Shown here: positions 25,691 through 38,300 of the stretch, piece after piece
Layout of the letters: each line of letters opens with the position of its first letter
Numbering within the stretch: position 1 is the first letter of the stretch
Source of the DNA: Gavia stellata
Lineage: Eukaryota; Chordata; Aves; Gaviiformes; Gaviidae
Assembly (NCBI RefSeq): GCF_030936135.1
Contig: NC_082598.1
Coordinates: forward strand, 57,008,347 to 57,072,346
DNA: 64,000 nucleotides
Direction of reading: 5' to 3'
Notes under the pieces: generated by a model
Told to the model about the DNA's origin: nothing
The model's input: only the letters and a program-made list of their open reading frames with translations
Databases searched by the model: none
Position numbers and translations under genes: made by a program

Positions 25691-25817
25691 TGTGGGCGGG
25701 GGAAAGTCTGCGGGCCGGGGCGGGGCCCAGCCAGGGGCGCGCGCAGGAAGGGGCGGAGTCGGGGCGGAAGCGGCCGCGCCGCGTGCGGGGCCGGGAGAGC
25801 GCTGCGGGCGGGGCGGG
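25691..25817 (+). other. GSTCD: GSTCD exon 1, non-coding (donor likely, 5' end approximate)
   Basis: A donor-like GGG|GTAAGC lies at 25817/25818 on the plus strand within the CpG island. No ATG precedes it in the exon. The first coding exon of GSTCD is 9 kb downstream, so a non-coding leader exon here is expected. The 5' limit is arbitrary, and other donors further right in the island, for example near 25966 or 26153, are possible. Confidence 0.5.
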
Positions 25818-28309
25818 GTAAGCGGCGGTTGGCGTCCGCCTCACGCGCGGGGGGGACGGAGCCGTTGGGGGAGGGGCGGGCCTTGCCGTTTCGCGGCCGT
25901 TACCGGTCCGCGGCGGCGGGAAGAGGTCGGCGCTGGCCGGAGCTGCCTGAGGGAGAGCAGCCGGCGGGTGCGTGGCGGCTCAGGGGGGCAGCCCCGGGTG
26001 TCCCCCGCCGGCGAGGGCGGCGGGTCTCGGCGCACTCCGCGCCGCCCTGGGGAGCCTGGGGAGCTTCCTCCCGGCCTGGGCTGCCTGGCGGAGGACGCCT
26101 TGCCGTTAGTGCTCTGGGTTGTGAAGGAGGGTTGGCTGGAAACGCCTTCCTGAGGTGTTTGTCGGTGAAGACCAGTAATAGCTGATGGCGGGAAGGACAC
26201 TCGTAGCCTTCGTGTGGTTCACCTGACACTTGGTGACTTAGGGCTAAGCTTTTTGAAGAAAAGTAAAAAAACCAAAAAGGTTTCAGGGTTGACTACCAGG
26301 TCCCATTTTTCTGAGCTGACAAACTGCTGAGAGTAGCTTGGAGTGGAGGTTTTATGCAGTAGGTCTGCAAAGGAATTCTAACTCTGTGGTATTATTTTCT
26401 GCAATAACCGAGTTTTAGTGTGCTGTCTTTCTAAAGTTTGGCTTCTGTTCTTCATAGCCTGTATCTTAGTTTCTTGAACCATTAACAACTTTTACTTTAT
26501 TGCCATACCTGTCTGAAGTTCTGGTTTGAAGCTCTTCGTGAAAAGCTTGTGTGCTTCTCTTTGGATTCACTTGAGAATGCAATGGTGGCCCCAAACTCAT
26601 ACAGCAGATTGTCTGGATAGAAATATAACTCCAACTTCCAAAGTTCCTTGCCTTAAAGCACAAATATTACTTTGTACTAAGTTAAATATCTGCTGGAGGA
26701 AAAATACATTTTTAAATGACTTACTATGTTGAATATTTCTCAAATGTCAACGTGTCTGTTTAACAGAAGTTCTGTTTTACTATGTAGTAATCAACAAATA
26801 AATGAGATCTTTTTCAGGAACTAAAACGAACAGAATGTTTATGTACTTACATATTTGTAATTTTTAATTTTCCTGGGAAACATTTGTTTTTAAACAACAA
26901 TTTTCTTTATTACATTGTTAACACAGTAGCTCAGTGAAACTAGTTTAACTGTTGTCTAGTGTATGTTGAAAGGGAAGAGCAAGTGGTAACAAACAGTACA
27001 ATTAGTGAAATTTATACTCAATGTTTATTATTTTTAAATAGCCAAGGTCATTTTTATACCAAAGTTGTCTTTAAGTTACGTTGCAAATCCCGTGATACTC
27101 GTTACTTCTCCCTTTCTCTCTTTCAACAGTGGCTCCTGTAAATAAGGCCAGTATAGAATAAAAACACATCTCTTCCCACAGAATTTACAGTCTAATTGGA
27201 GAAAAAAAGTGCTGGGAAAAATGTTGTGCCTGAATAGTGTAATGTCTTGTAGGTTTTGTTCATTCTGTGTTCCATCTTTTGTTTTATTGTATATGTCTGT
27301 GGCTGCTTTTGTAACCTGCCGAGGAATTCATAAATTTATCACGTTTAGTAGAAGGGTAGTAGTTATGTGAAAATACGTGAGAACGAGCAACCAGGTAGGT
27401 TATTAAGTTTTTCAAAGGAAAGGCTGTGCATAAATCCACAAGGAATATGTACTCTGCAGAGCCAAAATAGTCAGAAAAACAACTGTCTTAGAAAGAAAAA
27501 ATACAGGAAACAAGACTTTATAAACATCTGTGTTTAGAGACAAGATGTTAGGAGGAATTCTCTGAAGTAAAAGATGGGAGAGGGGTGGGATATGGCAGTG
27601 TAAAAGTGTACAGTTCAGCTGAAGTGACGATGCAAGAAGACCTTATCTTCTCACAGGAAACAATAAGAAAACACAGGTAAAGTCACTTAGAGGCAGAACT
27701 CCTGGACAGATTTATTTTGGTTTCTCTTCTGTGAGAGACTTGGGAATAAAATTAGCCTGATTGTAGTTTTGCATTGTCTTCATAGACTAGACTTAAAAAA
27801 AACACCCCACAACCAAACAAGCAACAAAATCCTTAAGGAAAATGTCTGATTTTTAGGGTTGCTGTAGGACAGACTTCCTGTGTGATGCTAAACTAGGAAT
27901 TATCTGTGCTTCAGCTTTTTTACATGTATAATGGGAATACAGGAAACTTCCACCTTGCAAGGCTTTTGGGAGGAAAGTCTGTGAGACTGTTGTGATGACA
28001 TAGACTTTTTACAGTAAGTAGAAATATAAATAAATCCAGACTGAACGCTTTGCTATTCTAATAAAATAAATACGTAATGAGTTCCAGTTATTACAGAAGC
28101 CTGTTTTATTAAAAATACTTTTTAAAGTCTTTGTGGGAATTAAAGTATTAGAGTAATTCTGTTGATGTTGAAAAGCTCAATGCAGAAAAGAGTGGAGTTT
28201 TCTGTTGCTAGCTCTCTCTACCTTGTAGTCTGGAAAAGTCTGTTGTCCTGGTCTGTAAAGTACATAACTTTAAACACCCCCATAGTTAATATTTCCTGTT
28301 CTTTTCCAG
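25818..28309 (+). other. GSTCD first leader intron (if exon 2 is real)
   Basis: Right shoulder of the CpG island to about 26130, then AT-rich intron with a MIR-like SINE relic at about 27871-28010. Confidence 0.6.
27871..28010 (+). repeat. MIR-like SINE relic, plus orientation
   Basis: Shows the ordered MIR signature: CTTCCTGTGTGATGCTAAAC, then CTGTGCTTCAGCTTTTTTAC with ATGTATAATGGGAATA, then CCTTGCAAGGCTTTTGGGAGG. These correspond to MIR blocks usually written as tgtgacct, cctcagtttcc, tctgtaaaatggggata and acctacctcatagggttgtt. Ancient and diverged. Confidence 0.5.
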
Positions 28310-28375
28310 TTTGCTAAGAAATTGCTACCATCTCTCTAAACAAGTGGAATAGCGAAATTGAAAGTCAGGCAAAAG
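28310..28375 (+). other. Candidate GSTCD non-coding exon 2 (5'UTR)
   Basis: A 66-nt segment between a good acceptor (pyrimidine-rich tract ending ccag at 28309) and a strong donor (AAAG|GTAAGG at 28375/28376). It contains no ATG, so it would not disturb use of the downstream GSTCD start. It lies between exon 1 and the first coding exon. Splice-signal evidence only. Confidence 0.4.
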
Positions 28376-31300
28376 GTAAGGGAAAAATACTAGTTAACAA
28401 CATGTCAGATTTGGTACATGGTTGCGGTAAAGGAAGAAGATTCAGCGCTTCCAGTTGTGAAGAAATATTATGGTGATCTAGTCAAACATGAGACAATAGA
28501 GATCTGCGGTGTGCATAGAGTTGAATTGCCAGTATGAACTAGGACTAACTTCAACGCTTGGGCTTTCTGACAGTGGTAGGGAATGCAGCTCTTGCAGTTT
28601 AGCCGTGTATATGGCAAAGCTTGCGTCCAGGACAGAAGTCTTGTTTTTAGTACTAGCTTTTATTGATCTCTAAAATATGTTACAATATTTTAATAATCCT
28701 GCTCTCATCTTAGTAATTCTAGAAACAAATGTTGAATGGGGAAAGATGAAAATCTTCTATTTGAATGGTGACCCTCTAATTCAAGATATGGGCCCTTTGA
28801 ATGTAGCAGGTGGCTTTACGTTGGTCACTATCTATCACTTCCTAGATAAACCTTTGGGGTAGTCACTGAATGACCTTTTTTGTGGCGAAGAGGTTTTTGA
28901 TGTCTAGGGAAGTAAGAGCAAGAGAAAACTCCTGTGTTAGTCTAAATCTTACAACGTCAAATGCGAATAAAAAAAATTCTTACGTTGCCACGTTAGGCAT
29001 GTTATTTGGCAGTTGCACAGTCTGTATGAAAGTTTGGTATGAGTTCAGAAATTACACTGTCCATGTAAGTGTTTTATGAAAAATAAAGGTGGAGAACTTT
29101 TAGCAGTGCTTTCTGAAGTTGGTAGAGAGAGGGGCGCCTGCGTATAGAAGTCAGAAAATGGGAAAAGGTGATTTACGAAAGATTTTCTCAGCAATTGAGC
29201 TCAGGACATTTTTTTCTTCTTCTTGGTGTAGTAGCAAGTTCTAAAAAGGTTAAAATTTCTTCTGTGTTTACCCCATGCATTGTGAGCTCTATAGTTGCAA
29301 TGAAACTGAATCTCTAATAGACTTACTTTATTCAGAATGTCATTTGGCTGTTCAACTTACTTATCTATGACCAAAATGAACTTTATTGCTTTTTTGGCCT
29401 TCTGAAATCTCTTATGTGGAATATAAATGGATTAAAAAAGCAAAAACCCCTTAAACTTTTGACTGTTTTAAAGGAGGACAGAAATAAAAGTCCTTTGCTC
29501 CTTGAGAATGTTGTCGATATTAAGAATTAACTTAGAAACAACTTACAGCCAATCTAGTTGCAAAAAGTGACATCCAAGTATAAACCAAAACAGTGGACTT
29601 CATTCCTTGAGAGTTCTGAAAAATATCTTCCGCTGCTCAGCTCATAAGGGCGTTCACTTGGTAGCTGATCTTAACATTAGCACTGTTAATTGCCTAACTG
29701 TTGATCAGCAGCAGAAATAATGGCAAATAAGCTTATCTGTTCTTGTTTGAGGATGGTACCTTCATCTTAATAATTTGTATTTCCCATTGGGTGAAATAAA
29801 GTGAAGAATTAAGTGTGAGTATTGGAAGGAGAGGGGAAGGAGAGGGAGGAGCAAATCTGAGCAAACTGACAAGTGAGTCTTAACCTTCATTAAGTCAATA
29901 GTTAGGGTTTTAAAAATACTTAGCTTGATATTTGAGCCTGAATTATCATGAATTTAAAGATACATAATTTAACAGGTTTGTCTGGGCTTCCTTGGAATTT
30001 AGATGCAAGTTCTTTGGCAACTGTAAAGGAGAAGTGTCCCAGGACCACCATGCTGGGTATAGCGAAGGAGGAGAGAAACAGCTGGAGGATGCAAACAGGA
30101 GCTTTAAGTGCAACATTTCTTTTGTTTTCCTGCTGAGTGAAGCTCATCTTTTCATCCCTAGAAGGTTAGCTGCAGAAATAGAAAAGTGTTATTGTCCTAA
30201 ATAGACCCTAATTAAGAATATAATTTGTTCCACTCCACACAGTAAGTTTAATAACTCAGATCTAAATTGACCGTATCAGTTGCAGAATAGGGAGTACGGG
30301 TTCTGGGAAACCAATTTCAGTGTTGTAGCACTGCAAATTTGAGAAGAGAAAGGGACTTTGGTAGGAAAAATAGTAGTAGTATACTATATGAGAAGAATTT
30401 GGGACTATATTTGAAAATAATGGGACAGTATATTGCAAAGACACCTTCAGGTCAGGTACTGCGAGTGCTTGCAGGATCAGGACCTTTACTTGAGAGAGAT
30501 CTGACTGCATGTATGAACCGAAATGAATCGCTTCATACAAATGGTGAAATGACAGATTGGTTTGTCAGGGTCTGGAAATCATTTGCATATATAAGTACCT
30601 ATTCTCAGATTTAAGACCTGATCTTGTAAAATGTGCAATGTTCTTAACTCTTCCTGAAAACCAAACAAATGAGACATTTGTATTTTTTGTGATGAGAGCT
30701 GGAGTTACCTCCTGCTCTGGAGTTTATTCTGCTGTTAGGTGTAGGATATTAGTTGCTTGCGCTTTTTTCAGAAATTAGCAATTTACAGTTTGTTTTTATT
30801 TTGTTCGGAATTACTAATGGGGATGATTAATTGTTGCTGTATTGATACTGTCACTGTTTATGTGATTCTTTAAAAAGGAAGTTCTCATAATATTGAGCAT
30901 GATCTTCATCTTTGGATTTCCCCTTCTCCCATGTGGGGAGAGTAATTAACCGAAACAGCTGCCTTAGCTTAACCCTTCTCCTCCCCCTCACCTTAGTATG
31001 AGAATACCCCTCTGAAATTTTTTATGAGAACTTTTAAAAAAAAAAAATATCTGAGTAGCTAATGAATGATTTGTGAGTGAGTGGTATTTAAAATGTTTGG
31101 CTTTTTGGGATAAATGTACTTCAGCATGTGCACAAAACCTAGCTAAAGGAGAATCTAGCTTTTGGAAAACTTATTAAAAATAACTGCCTATCCAACTAGA
31201 AGAAAATGTAGAAATGGCTTTTTTTTATATATCAGAAAATTCAACAGCAGATATTGCAACTTCACTAAGAGCCCTGAGATTCTCGTCAATGAGCAATGAA

Positions 31301-34300
31301 AGCTCTGTTTTTATTTCGGGGTTAATACAGCTACCTGTGTTTGAGCAGCTAAACTTCAAATCATACTGAGCATTATGCTGACCTCTGTAGACCTGTTCGC
31401 TGGTTCTTTGTGCTTCATGGAGGCAAATTGTACAATTGCGTGGAGAGTTACTGGAGAACTTTTTTGTCCTTTTGGGCTCATGAGTAGGTAATTACAGGCA
31501 GGTACTGGAGGACTGCTAGCCACTGAGTACAATAACTTGTGTTGTACTGGACAGTCTTAAGTGAGAACCCCTCTCATAGGCTATCTAAGCTTATTTTAAG
31601 CACTACCAAGCCTCTGTGAGGTGGCTTTACCTGAGGAAGGAGAATACAAGAAAGAGCCAAATCGGAGTCTGAACTGACTCTGTGGAGGTGTAACTGGCAA
31701 GTTGTGGGACTAGAGGGTACTAAGCTGATTCAGTGTGTGATACCAAGACCAGTTGACGCTATCTAGGTCTGAGCCACTGTTGAAACAAGTAATTTCCTGG
31801 GCTCCTTGTCACCTGCAGTTGCACATTTCTACCATGTCCTTTACACGGGCACTTCTGCGGCAACATGCTGAACAACATTAATTTAGTGCTCTGGCTGAGG
31901 GGGAAGAAAAGTCTTGGCCTTTCCTTCCTCCCCTCCCCAAAATAATTTTTGCTCCATCGATTATGCAAAATGTTCTGATTTTACAGCGTGAGCAGAGTGC
32001 TGCTGTGTAAGTAGATCATGAATGTCACTGTTTCTGTCTTTGTAGAAGTTCATTTGGATTCAGAAAAATAATTCAGTCTAACTGAATTATTACCAGTATA
32101 ACCCTGGTATAGTTCACCATGTTGCAGCTGAGTAGTGGTAAATTACTGTGTGTTCACAAAAAATTACTTTGAGTTTTGAAGAAGTTAGTAACCACCCAAC
32201 CCTCAAGCTGTCTGGCCCAGCTGTCTCCCAGAGGTTCTCTCTTCAAGGCATTTAGAAGAACAGACCTTTCCTGAGCGTACCTTTGCTTCAGTGCAAAATC
32301 CAGAGCCTTACCTGAAATGGTTGAGGGAAGTGACTTTAAGTTAAGATACTATGGACTAAATGAAGTGGGCTGCATGCATACTCCCATTTTCTAACACTAT
32401 CAAGAGAATGGAGAGGGTAGCGCTGGACAACATCTGCTTATCCTGCTTCAGCAAGATCCTAGTATTGGTTTATCTGGTTTGTGTGACTTCTGTATGTGAT
32501 AGTTTTATACCTGAGGATAAGAACAGTTGGATTTGACCAGACAAATCTCAAGTCAAATTTCAAACTTCGAGGAGGCACGTGGATTAATAGGATAGTGATA
32601 CCTGTGGCATTTACTGGGTTGAATACAGAGCAGACCGATAACCAACAAGTCATTATTTCCTATCAGTTACTGTCTCTGGGGCTGACTGATGGCTGCTATC
32701 TATTACTCGTTGCTACTGGGTAGAAGTAATTTTGTTCAACAGATTGGAGGAGAATTCACATTGACGGCATTCACCCTTTCATCTACCAGTCTTCATGGCA
32801 GGACATTTTTGTAATTTTCATCAGTAGCCTGGTTAAGTAGTACCTCTGTTTGGGCATCTTTCAAGTATTTATTTTTTGTTTTTACTCTAATGATATATTA
32901 TGCTCTGTGGGGAAACAGTGCTTCAAGGCTGCTACTCTGGATGAAAATTGGCAAGGGCCAGTGTACCTATTGAGAGTACCTGTGTGGTGAAAAGGTTAAT
33001 GTTTTACTTGTGCAATCCTGAGTGATGGTTTTGGAATAATTTGTAAGAAAAGATGATTAACAGGTGGAAACTACAGCATAATATACTTTGGAAATAGAAA
33101 CCTCTTCAGAATTTACCAAAATATTTAGCAGTTCTATACAGCATGAAAATGACCAAAAAACCTGATTATGTCCAGGAAGGTCAACCAGAAGGAAAAAAAA
33201 TGCAGTGGTGAAGTGATTTGTAGGGTGAATATGTATGTCTGAGTGGCCAGGAAAAAGATGGGATTGTATGCTCTACGGGTTCCCATGGAAAATAAAAACA
33301 ACCAAAATAGATATGAGGGTACTATTTAATATTGAAAGAAGTACTATAGTTGAGGATGTGAGTTTAAATAGTAGTAACTATGGATTTAGCAGGTAAAACT
33401 AACTCTTGACTAATCTCCTCAACAGTACCTTCACTATATAGTTTCTTCCGCAGAGCTGTACTTACGGCGTTGAATCTGTCTCGACTTACATGCTGTCAAG
33501 ATTTAGCCAAATAAAATAGCTTTTAGGAACGTAGGTATTTCATTATGTATTGTGATATTCTTTGTGTGACAGGTGTATTAATTAAAGGAAAGCAACAGTA
33601 CTATTATGTTGAGCCACTGTTGTTCTGAGACAAATGTAATGTTATGGTTTAAAAATACTTCACTGTAACAATCATCATTATGATCTTTACTTAATGTCAG
33701 GTGGACTTGATTTTATTCTGCCTCTTTTTGGACAATTGATATGGCCCAGTGATAGATGATATAAAATAGTAAATCTGATGTACACATCTACATGAAAAAA
33801 AAATTGAGTAATTTAGATATATCAAATGAAAACCTTTTTTGCTTTTTAAATAATTACATCATATTCATGTAACTGTACAGAGACCTTATTAATCTAGACA
33901 GTTATTTGAAAGACTCATGCTGTTCCAATGTCACTTGTGCTTTCTATATATATGTATATAAAAAAACATACTGGCCTTTCTTAGCAACATTCAAATTTCT
34001 TTCTCTTACTATAATAAAGCTTTCTTCTATAATGTTTGTTTTAAGAGTGCCATCTAGTGTCTAAAGCTTTTCAATACGACTTGTGATTTATAAGTTAATG
34101 GGCAGTTTTATTGAGTGATGGAGCAGAAAAATTATTGCATCATTGTTTTCTATTAAACTGGTATGGAATAGTTTAATAGGAAAAATGTAATTTTCAACTG
34201 AGTATAAGGAAAATGAGTTTAAGTTTTTAATATAATGAGAAGCCGTTAATTTCAGCTATGTTACTGTTGTATTTAACTTCTTTAAAGTAGTTGAGTGTTT

Positions 34301-34914
34301 GAGGTGTTCATGTAGTGTTCTTGAAATGAACGGTTTTTATCTTCTTATGTGTCCTCTTGACCTTCAGTTAGTAGCTCGCCAGGCTCTAGATTGATTTTTA
34401 ATACAGAAACCAGTATTATTTCCCATGGCCTAAATACCCTATATATATGCCTTCTAACAGTTACAGAAAGACAAATGTGTGCATTAGGAAACTGACTGTT
34501 GTAAATACGTGCTCAGGAACTTGTTTTTTCAATAATACATGGTTAATGTTGCAGGAGATTATAGATTTAAAAAAAAAAAAGCCTTGCTGTAAAATGTTTG
34601 TAAACTAAAAAAATCTAAAAGGAAATATTTTCTTTTTGTTTTGTATGATTTGTTTAATGTCAGAAATATGCTAAAATGTAAAAAAATTCATTTCCCTATT
34701 AGTGATTTCTATGTGAAGAGACAGTGTATATGTGAAACCATTCTTTTCTCTCAAGAAGGGCCTACAGTCCACTTATTCAGGCAGGATGTCTTTAATAGTG
34801 TCTTATGTTAAAATCAGTTTTAGCAGATAGTGGAAGGACCACTGTTTCAAACCCTCTTTTTTGTTTTAAATTCTGTATTCTTTTATGAATGTTGTGTCCT
34901 GATTTCTATTTCAG
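28376..34914 (+). other. GSTCD leader intron before the first coding exon
   Basis: 6.5 kb of AT-rich intron with only short chance open frames, such as at 30339-30614. A good CTCF-core-like sequence lies at 34047-34060. No interspersed repeat was recognised with confidence. Confidence 0.7.
34047..34060 (-). promoter_or_regulatory. CTCF-like core motif
   Basis: On the minus strand, ACACTAGATGGCAC matches 13 of 14 positions of the CTCF core CCASYAGRKGGCRS. It sits in the GSTCD leader intron, about 0.9 kb upstream of the first coding exon. Motif match only. Confidence 0.35.
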
Positions 34915-35346
34915 GAACTTCAGCTCAGGAGGAAGATGAAAGATAGTGTCGTCGAAGAACATTTATATTTGGGTTTTTCTCATCAGTACAGAGATAGTAT
35001 CTTTCCGCTTCATACATCTATTTCACTGTTTTTGCTATCCTACTGTGACTGCAAATTATTCAAAATTTTCTTAGTGCCGACTGGTGAAAATGTGGATGAT
35101 CAGTTTGTGACAAAAAACCTTCCTGGTGATCTTGAGGTCCATTTAATCTCCAGATCTCAGCTTCCAGTGGTTGTGCAGAGCTGCTGTTTACCTGCTGTTG
35201 TCGTGAAAGATGGCAAGTTCTGCCGAGCTGGGCTTTCCGTTGTCTTAAGGCATATAATACAGAAAACATATGAGGCAGATCCATCTAAGAAGGATGTTTT
35301 GGAACTCTTAGGCTTTAAGAAGACCTGCTTAAAAGCCTGTGCTGAA
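34915..35346 (+). CDS. GSTCD: GSTCD first coding exon (residues 1-137, with 21 nt of 5'UTR)
   Basis: The acceptor is tttcag at 34909-34914. Twenty-one UTR bases precede ATG 34936. The exon encodes MKDSVVEEHLYLGFSHQYRD through KKTCLKACAE and ends at the donor GTGAGT in phase 0. The open frame running on to 35400 is intron. The N-terminal 110 or so residues may be a degenerate thioredoxin-like part of a GST fold; this is inference. Confidence 0.95.
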
Positions 35347-38300
35347 GTGAGTGCATCTCTTTCTCTTAGATACATTAATAGGGTTTTTTATAACAATTAA
35401 ATACTCTGAAGTACACTCTTAATATTGACGTAAACTAAGTTCTTTTAGTAAGAAACTTAATTTGCATAGAAAATGAAATTTCCTCAGTGGAGAAGTATCT
35501 GTATTTTGGCATAAAGATGAAAAATAATTCTTTTTAAAGATACTAATTTTTAGCAGCACAAAAAGAACCTAAAGATTCAAAAAAATGGGTCAGATCTTTG
35601 TTTCATGTCTAGCAGTATAGTTTCAATGAGTTATAAAGCACAGCTCTTCCAGTCTGAAGTAAACTAAGATACACCTAATCTATTGTTAATTTTGGTTTCA
35701 AGAGCACTGTATACTGTTAGCCTTCATGACTGCCAAGGTGTGCTGCTGGCTTATGTTTAGCTTATGCTCACCAGGAAGTCCAGGGTATTTTCAGCAGACC
35801 TGCTACCTGGCCAGGTAGTCAGTCCCTAGCCTGTATCATTACAGGGGTTTAGTCCATCCTAGGTGCGGGATGTTTTATTGGGTTTTGGGAAGTTCCTGTC
35901 AGCCCGTTCTCTAGCCTGTGTAGGTCCCTGCGAATGGCAGCCCTTTCTTGGAGTTTATTGACTGCTCCACTCAGCTCAGTGTCATTCTTGATGTGAGCGT
36001 ATTCCATCTCCCCCTCCAGGTCATTGGTAAAGATAATTAAATAGGATAGGCTTCACATAGACCCCTAAAGAGCTCCACTTCTGACTGACCTTCAGGTAGA
36101 GTGTGGCCCATTAACCACTACTACCCTTTGAGTTGTTACTTCAGCCCATTTATCCCATAGCAGTTTACTCATCTGGCGGTGCATCCATCTAGATTTGCCT
36201 TCCTCGCTCCCCTCAGGAGGTTGAACTCCACTATTTCATGATGGCTACATCGATGGTTGCCATGATTACTGTGCCTCCAACCCAATTCATCCCCATTGGT
36301 GAGTAGCAGATCTGGGGAAGCATATCCTTGTGTTAGTCCATCTACCACTAGCATAAAGAAATTGTCCCTGACATCCTCCAGAAAACTCTGGTTCTAATCT
36401 CTTCTTGGAGCTGCTGGAAAACTTGATTCTGTGTTTCAGATGGCTGCAAAGGGAGTAAACTGAATAAGAAAAGACAATTTAAAACCATTAGGTACAGATA
36501 ATAAGAAAAAGAGGACAAGGATAAGAACATGAAAAAAATAAGTAATTTTTTTTAAGGTTTTGTTCGGTTAGACTAAAGTTTTTTGATGTTATATGCTAAA
36601 AAACCACTAATAATATAATGCATTTCTGTAAAATAAATGTGCTCAAAATTGGTTTGGTATAATCTTCCAGTATTATTACCAGCATTTGGTAGAGACGACA
36701 TACAGAAATTGATCACAGCTTTGCTTCTCACGAGTCGCACAGCCACCCTAATCTTATGCCAATAATAAGGAATAAAAATACGCTATACTGGATAACGGTT
36801 CATTCTGTTATATATAAGATTTCGCTTCCTAATCCTGCTATTGCAAAAGTAATATAAAATACCTGAGCTTCTAAGATTTTCAAAGAGTGTATTAAAAGCT
36901 GGAGTTACCACCTTTGGCTGGAATTTCTTTGCTTAAAGTGTACAAAAAGGTACCCTGGATTTTGTTTCTCTTTCTATAGAGACATTAATTACATAAATTT
37001 ATCTGACAGGTTAGCCAGTGGACCAGACTTTGTGAGATCAGCATACCTCTGGCTGTTGAAGGATTTTTGACGGCGTCTCCTGAGCACTGTCAGACTATTC
37101 CTTCTGACATTTTACAGCTTGAAAGGAAGCTTGGAGAACCTGTCCGAGTACATAATGATGACAAAATTCGAAGGCAAAAACTTCAACAACAGAAGGCAGG
37201 TGCCAAGGTTGCAGTGCCTGTACGTGGTAAAGAAGCAACAGAAGAAGGAAAAACAGTGGAAATGCATGAGCATCCGCTCCCAAGTTTGGAACTGAGCATA
37301 GCTTTCTCTAAGCTACTTGTCCAGGAAGTATCAGATGCAGTCAACAGGGAGGCCCCTCACATCAGGAGAACAAAAACCTCTGACCTTCCGCTTTTGGACC
37401 ATGTTTTTGCAGAAGGGCTTTATTTTACCTTGGCAGATATAGTGCTTTTACCATGCATCCATCAGTTCTTGGTAAGACGACAAATTCTGCAAATATTAGG
37501 TAGTGTCTATGTTGTTTTTTTAAGAACTGGGAAGTTGTAGAATGTGTTAATTTTAAATATATTGTGGCATTTGCAATGTGAACTGCACCTGAAACAGAAG
37601 ATTTGTCTTTGTTTTTGTACAAACAAAACCCAGGGATTGGCAAGATCACCAAAATTACTTTTAAATACATAGCATATCAATATTTAGTAAACAGTGTTAA
37701 CTGTTAAAATATTATGCTGAAATATTTTGGTACCAAGTTGCCCAGAAGATTTCTCCATGAAAATAGTTAAAATGGACATATAAAATACATTCTAATATGC
37801 ATAAAGCAGAAGTAGGTGAGCATGAACGTATTTTGTTGCTTGAATTTAGTGTACTGGATTTATGACCATGACTCAATGGATATTTACTGAAATGAGACCA
37901 TTTTATGCATGAGGAATTTTTTGAGATTTGCAATTTTGATTCCATCATAAATTGCAAATTTTAAAAGGAGGGAGGGATGAGAATGGTATAATAATTTTAA
38001 AATACTGTAGGGAATGTCCCCCATGAGAGCTTTAAAATGGACACTTAAAGCACATTGCAATATGCATAGAAAAAAAGTAGGTAAGCATGAACCTATTTTA
38101 ATTTTGGTTTCAGTGTACCTTAAGATCAATGATCTGTTAAAAGCTTATCTCACCCCTCTTGTAGGGAGAGCCTTAGTTACTTGGTTATTGAATCTTTTCT
38201 GATGGATCTCTCACTTTGTACACAATTTATCTGGGCCTGAAAGGGAGATTCCATGTGTGTGTGTTGGTTGTTGGTTTTTTTTATAGCACTTGCAGATTCT

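Larger units (their letters stand above)
24985..26130. promoter_or_regulatory. CpG island with the divergent INTS12/GSTCD promoter
   Basis: An abrupt block of about 1.1 kb of GC- and CpG-dense sequence in an otherwise AT-rich window. At least seven GGGCGG GC boxes occur on the plus strand, starting at 25694, 25718, 25751, 25762, 25806, 25811 and 25874. An ETS/GABPA-type CCCGGAAG lies at 25656-25663. No TATA box is evident. The minus-strand donor of INTS12 exon 1 and the plus-strand donor of GSTCD exon 1 face outward from its core. This is the expected structure of a housekeeping bidirectional promoter. Confidence 0.9.

Noticed and set aside
24924-26200. Long open frames of 86-322 codons on both strands in the CpG island
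   Set aside because: GC-rich DNA has few stop codons, so long open frames arise in all frames. The translations are rich in R, G, P and A with no domain, overlap each other in several frames, and sit over the divergent promoter.
30262-30778. Cluster of 70-92-codon open frames in the GSTCD leader intron
   Set aside because: Overlapping on both strands, unrecognisable, without splice-site or codon support; chance frames.
37067-37540. Stand-alone gene starting at ATG 37067
   Set aside because: It is the interior of a GSTCD exon (37010-37471) that reads on into intron sequence after a clear GTAAGA donor.
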